Source: Mesorhizobium loti (lineage in GTDB: Bacteria; Pseudomonadota; Alphaproteobacteria; Rhizobiales; Rhizobiaceae). From it: a stretch of 64,000 nt of DNA. The stretch spans positions 4,937,501-5,001,500 of the forward strand of contig NZ_CP033334.1 in the NCBI RefSeq assembly GCF_013170705.1. The letters are read 5' to 3'. Made by a program: the position numbers and the translations under genes. Below are positions 61,612-64,000 of this stretch, piece after piece (the first letter of the stretch is position 1; every line of letters starts with the position of its first letter). The notes below the pieces were generated by a model. It did not search any database and was not told the DNA's origin. It saw nothing but the letters and a program-made list of their open reading frames with translations.

Positions 61612-62922
61612 TCAGGCAGCGAGCGCGGTGTCGAAGTCGCCGTAGATGAATGCCTCCGGCCGGTAGACGGCCAACGCCAGACGCTCTTCAGCCAGAACCG
61701 TCACCAGGTTCTTGATGAAGTCGTCATTGACGTAGCCGGTCTCGACGCGCGCATCCCAGCGGTCGAACACCTGGGCGCCGAGCTTGAAGGCGCCGGTCAG
61801 GAACTTGCGCACCGTCATCGCCTGGGTGGCGACCACCGGCAGGCCCCAGAGGGTCGGGCCGGTCGTGCCCTGCGGATTGCCGATGATGTAGCGACCCTGG
61901 CTGTCCTTCAGCGTTTCGATTCCGGCCCAGTCGGTCGGGTGCATGACGTGACCTGTAGCCGGATACTCGGCGAGAGCCGCCTGCAGCATTGCGAGCCGCA
62001 GGACGTCCATGATGTTCAGGTCCGCAAGGTTGATGGGAGCCGAGTACGCGGTAGCCTGGGGAATGATGCCGTTCAGGTTCTGGCCGGTGCCGTCCCCCTT
62101 GAGCAGTTGCGCTTCTTCCACGTAAGCCAGGCCGTAGATCAGGCGCTGGTCGATCAGCGAGCGAAGCTGGCTGATGTCGGAAAGAACCTGCTTGGAGGCC
62201 TTGGTCCAGTGCGCGATGACCTTTGCAGAAGTCGTGACCAGATCGAACTGGATGTCGGACTCCGGCTTGGTTGCGGCTTCGGCGACGGGAGCGGCATTGT
62301 TGTTGAACCCGGTTTCCTTGACGTATTCCAGCGTGTTGCCGTCCATGCGGCCTTCGGAGAGAAGGTCGCGGACCGTCAGGCGGCGCTGCGGCAACGGCAG
62401 GATGCCAGGCAGGCGCGTGCTGTCGATGGCATCGCCGACCGAGCCGGCCGCATTGGTCGTTGCCGACGTCAACGTCGTCTTGATGCGCAGGTCGGACCCG
62501 CGACCACTCTTGGAAAAGCCACTTTCCTGCCACGCCTTGAATTCGTCGGTCTCTGTGAACATCTCGCCGATGGTCTTCTTCGGCTCGTCGTCATTGCCGC
62601 CCTTCGCCCGCGCAAGCTTCTGCTCGATCTCGGACACTTGCGCCTGGAGGCCGTTCATCTTGGTCAGGGTTTCGTCGGCCTTGGCCTTTTCGCTTTCCGT
62701 CATGTCGATGCCCTTCTTGGCATCGGCGACAGCCTTTTCAGCGATTGCCTTCACCTCGTCGAAGGACTTCTGGAACTTGGCGGTAACGTCCTTGGCCAGC
62801 GCCTCGATGTCGACGCCGCCGTCGTTCGGCTTGTCGAATGCGATGCGCGGAGCGAAGCGGGAATAGGCCATGCCGGCGACAAGCGCGGCGATGCCCCCCG
62901 CAAGGATGCGGTGGTGAGTCAT
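61612..62922 (-). CDS. HK97-family major capsid protein
   Basis: A 436-residue protein with an N-terminal hydrophobic stretch and a helical delta domain (about 35-115, KAIAEKAVADAKKG, TLTKMNGLQAQVSEIEQKLA), which the prohead protease should remove. The HK97 fold follows: VRDLLSEGRMDGNTLEYVKETG, AKVIAHWTKASKQVLSDISQLRSLIDQRL, TLWGLPVVATQAMTVRKFLTGAFK. AGGAG lies before the ATG. Confidence 0.95.
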   Translation of the reverse strand: MTHHRILAGGIAALVAGMAYSRFAPRIAFDKPNDGGVDIEALAKDVTAKFQKSFDEVKAIAEKAVADAKKGIDMTESEKAKADETLTKMNGLQAQVSEIEQKLARAKGGNDDEPKKTIGEMFTETDEFKAWQESGFSKSGRGSDLRIKTTLTSATTNAAGSVGDAIDSTRLPGILPLPQRRLTVRDLLSEGRMDGNTLEYVKETGFNNNAAPVAEAATKPESDIQFDLVTTSAKVIAHWTKASKQVLSDISQLRSLIDQRLIYGLAYVEEAQLLKGDGTGQNLNGIIPQATAYSAPINLADLNIMDVLRLAMLQAALAEYPATGHVMHPTDWAGIETLKDSQGRYIIGNPQGTTGPTLWGLPVVATQAMTVRKFLTGAFKLGAQVFDRWDARVETGYVNDDFIKNLVTVLAEERLALAVYRPEAFIYGDFDTALAA

Positions 62923-62950
62923 TGAAAGTCTCCTGTATCGGTTAAGGGCT

Positions 62951-63619
62951 TCAGCCGGCCTTCAGCATTTGCAGGAAGCGCTCGGCCTGTTCGTTCGCCT
63001 TCTCGCCCTCGGACTCGCTCCGAATGGCCTTTGCATAGCCGACAGAGGCGATCTGTACGGCCATGGCCTTCGGGACCCCTGCCTCGCGCAGGAGATCCTC
63101 GAATTCCTTGACAGGCATGGGGTCGCCATCGCGCAATCGGCAGGCGAACTCTTCCATGCGTTCCGATTTGACGGCCTCGATCCGCGCGCGGCGGTTGGCC
63201 GGGAAAGTGACAGGGCTGATCTCATAAAGGTCGAGCTTCTTGAGAAGGCGCACGGCGCCATCCTGATCCGTGTCGGTCTCGCGGTAGCCGATCGACAGGC
63301 CGCCTATGGCCTTGGCTTTGGCAAGCGTGTGAACCTCGCGCGCCTTCTGAATATCGAGCAGGAACCTGCCCTTTCCCCACAAGCCTTTCGCATCCTCGGC
63401 GAGATCATCCCAGACACCGATCGGCTGATAGGAATCGTGGTTCCAAAGCATGAGGACATTCGAGCCCTCGCGCTTGTGGCGCGCCAGGCTCTCAACGAAG
63501 GCGCCCGGCATGACCTTCTCGCCGTAGACGTCGACATTGCCGAAGACGGAGCCATAGCCTTCGAACGTGCCGTCATCCGACAGGTCCTTGACCTGCAGGG
63601 CGAAATCCTTGGTTTTCAT
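62951..63619 (-). CDS. HK97-family prohead protease (S78)
   Basis: A 222-residue serine protease: FEGYGSVFGNVDVYGEKVMPGAF, catalytic H61 in LWNHD, S109 in GGLSIGY, then LYEISPVTFPANRRARI. It trims the capsid delta domain during maturation. Overlaps the portal gene by ATGA. Confidence 0.95.
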   Translation of the reverse strand: MKTKDFALQVKDLSDDGTFEGYGSVFGNVDVYGEKVMPGAFVESLARHKREGSNVLMLWNHDSYQPIGVWDDLAEDAKGLWGKGRFLLDIQKAREVHTLAKAKAIGGLSIGYRETDTDQDGAVRLLKKLDLYEISPVTFPANRRARIEAVKSERMEEFACRLRDGDPMPVKEFEDLLREAGVPKAMAVQIASVGYAKAIRSESEGEKANEQAERFLQMLKAG

Positions 63620-64000
63620 TTCGGACCTCCGATCAGGGGATGTTCGTCTGGTGTTGCGGTGATGGGCACGTTCTGCATCTGCATTCGCGGCACATCGCCG
63701 CCTTCGACCTTCGGCAGGTTTTCGAGCGCCCGCACCTCATTGATGGTCATGGCGCCAATGGACGTCATCTCGCGATAGAAGGCCGAGCGACCGGCACTGT
63801 CGGCGCGCAACAGACCTTCGATGCTGAATTCGATCGACACGCCCGCGGCGCGATCCTGCGGCGTCAACAGTTGCTGTTCCAATGCCTGCTCGATGCGCTT
63901 GAGACGACGGCGCAACGTGAATTTCTGCAGGATCAGGCCTTGCTGCTCGACACCGGTCGGCCAGCTGGTGGTTTTCGACGTGTGACCGATCATGACAGGC
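63616..64000 (-). CDS. Phage portal protein, C-terminal part only
   Basis: The frame stays open to the right edge (about 127 codons). PVMIGHTSKTTSWPTGVEQQ, LRRRLKRIEQALEQQLLTPQ and MTSIGAMTINEVRALENLPKVEGGD are typical of the HK97-type portal C-terminus. The protein forms the dodecameric DNA channel of the capsid; the N-terminal two thirds lie outside the window. Confidence 0.92.
   Translation of the reverse strand, partial: PVMIGHTSKTTSWPTGVEQQGLILQKFTLRRRLKRIEQALEQQLLTPQDRAAGVSIEFSIEGLLRADSAGRSAFYREMTSIGAMTINEVRALENLPKVEGGDVPRMQMQNVPITATPDEHPLIGGPK

Larger units (their letters stand above)
37844..64000. mobile_element. Integrated siphovirus-like prophage (left end and most structural genes; right end outside window)
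   Basis: The element starts at the tRNA-Val remnant and continues past the window edge. The right part encodes an HK97-type head, a non-contractile tail (tube, chaperones, long tape measure, tip), fibres and lysis proteins, all on the minus strand. The left 7.5 kb carries short accessory cassettes on both strands. Integrase, repressor and terminase are not seen and should be to the right of 64 kb. Confidence 0.88.

Noticed and set aside
37844..64000. CRISPR array, toxin-antitoxin pair or restriction system in the prophage
   Set aside because: No regularly spaced repeats were seen and no protein shows known motifs of those systems.

Overview
The window reads as a chromosomal piece of a Rhizobiales alphaproteobacterium, most like Mesorhizobium. 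The reasons are the high GC, the alaS-recA order, the Suf gene order, an ArnT/Rgt-like lipid A cluster, DUF768 and DUF1236 genes, and dispersed intergenic repeats of a kind I associate with rhizobia. No database search was possible, so family names rest on motif recognition.

1-37.8 kb is ordinary chromosome. In order: a partial NAD(P)-binding protein, alaS, and recA with LexA-like boxes and a strong terminator; pseudouridine breakdown (psuK, psuG); TfoX-domain and GFA-fold proteins; a seven-gene iron-sulfur operon on the minus strand (cysteine desulfurase, sufB, sufC, sufD, sufS, sufT, sufA) with an iron-control-like palindrome upstream; an alpha/beta hydrolase and a PaiB-like protein; a lipid A remodelling set (PAP2 phosphatase, GT39, LAB_N protein, GT2); tyrS; a YhdP/AsmA-like giant; a peroxiredoxin; a GNAT protein with a sterol-desaturase-fold enzyme; an M23 envelope peptidase; an ectoine-type M24/M20 hydrolase pair; and a ROK-regulated CUT2 sugar ABC operon with an SDR.

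37.8-64 kb is an integrated siphovirus-like prophage that runs off the right edge. Its left boundary is a 48-base 3' remnant of tRNA-Val(UAC). The left accessory segment (38-45.4 kb) is a patchwork of short cassettes. It holds a LexA-boxed operon with an SRAP (YedK/HMCES) gene, a DUF768 operon plus a decayed second copy, a Crp/Fnr regulator, small single-pass membrane proteins, a DUF1236 exported protein, several zinc-ribbon miniproteins, three promoters resembling the EcfG general-stress type, and a 32-residue RiPP-precursor-like peptide with its own promoter and terminator.

From 64.0 back to 45.4 kb the minus strand carries portal (partial), prohead protease, major capsid, connector and joining proteins, tail tube, two tail chaperones (possibly joined by a -1 frameshift), tape measure, tail-tip proteins, two receptor-end fibres and a lysis cassette (membrane-anchored GH108 endolysin, nested spanin-like pair, DUF1515 protein). 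Its order parallels the Rhodobacter gene transfer agent. Two plus-strand genes are inserted like morons. Integrase and terminase are not in the window. The most unusual part is the accessory segment, where stress-controlled small proteins and an orphan RiPP-like peptide sit beside an SOS-controlled DNA-protein crosslink gene.
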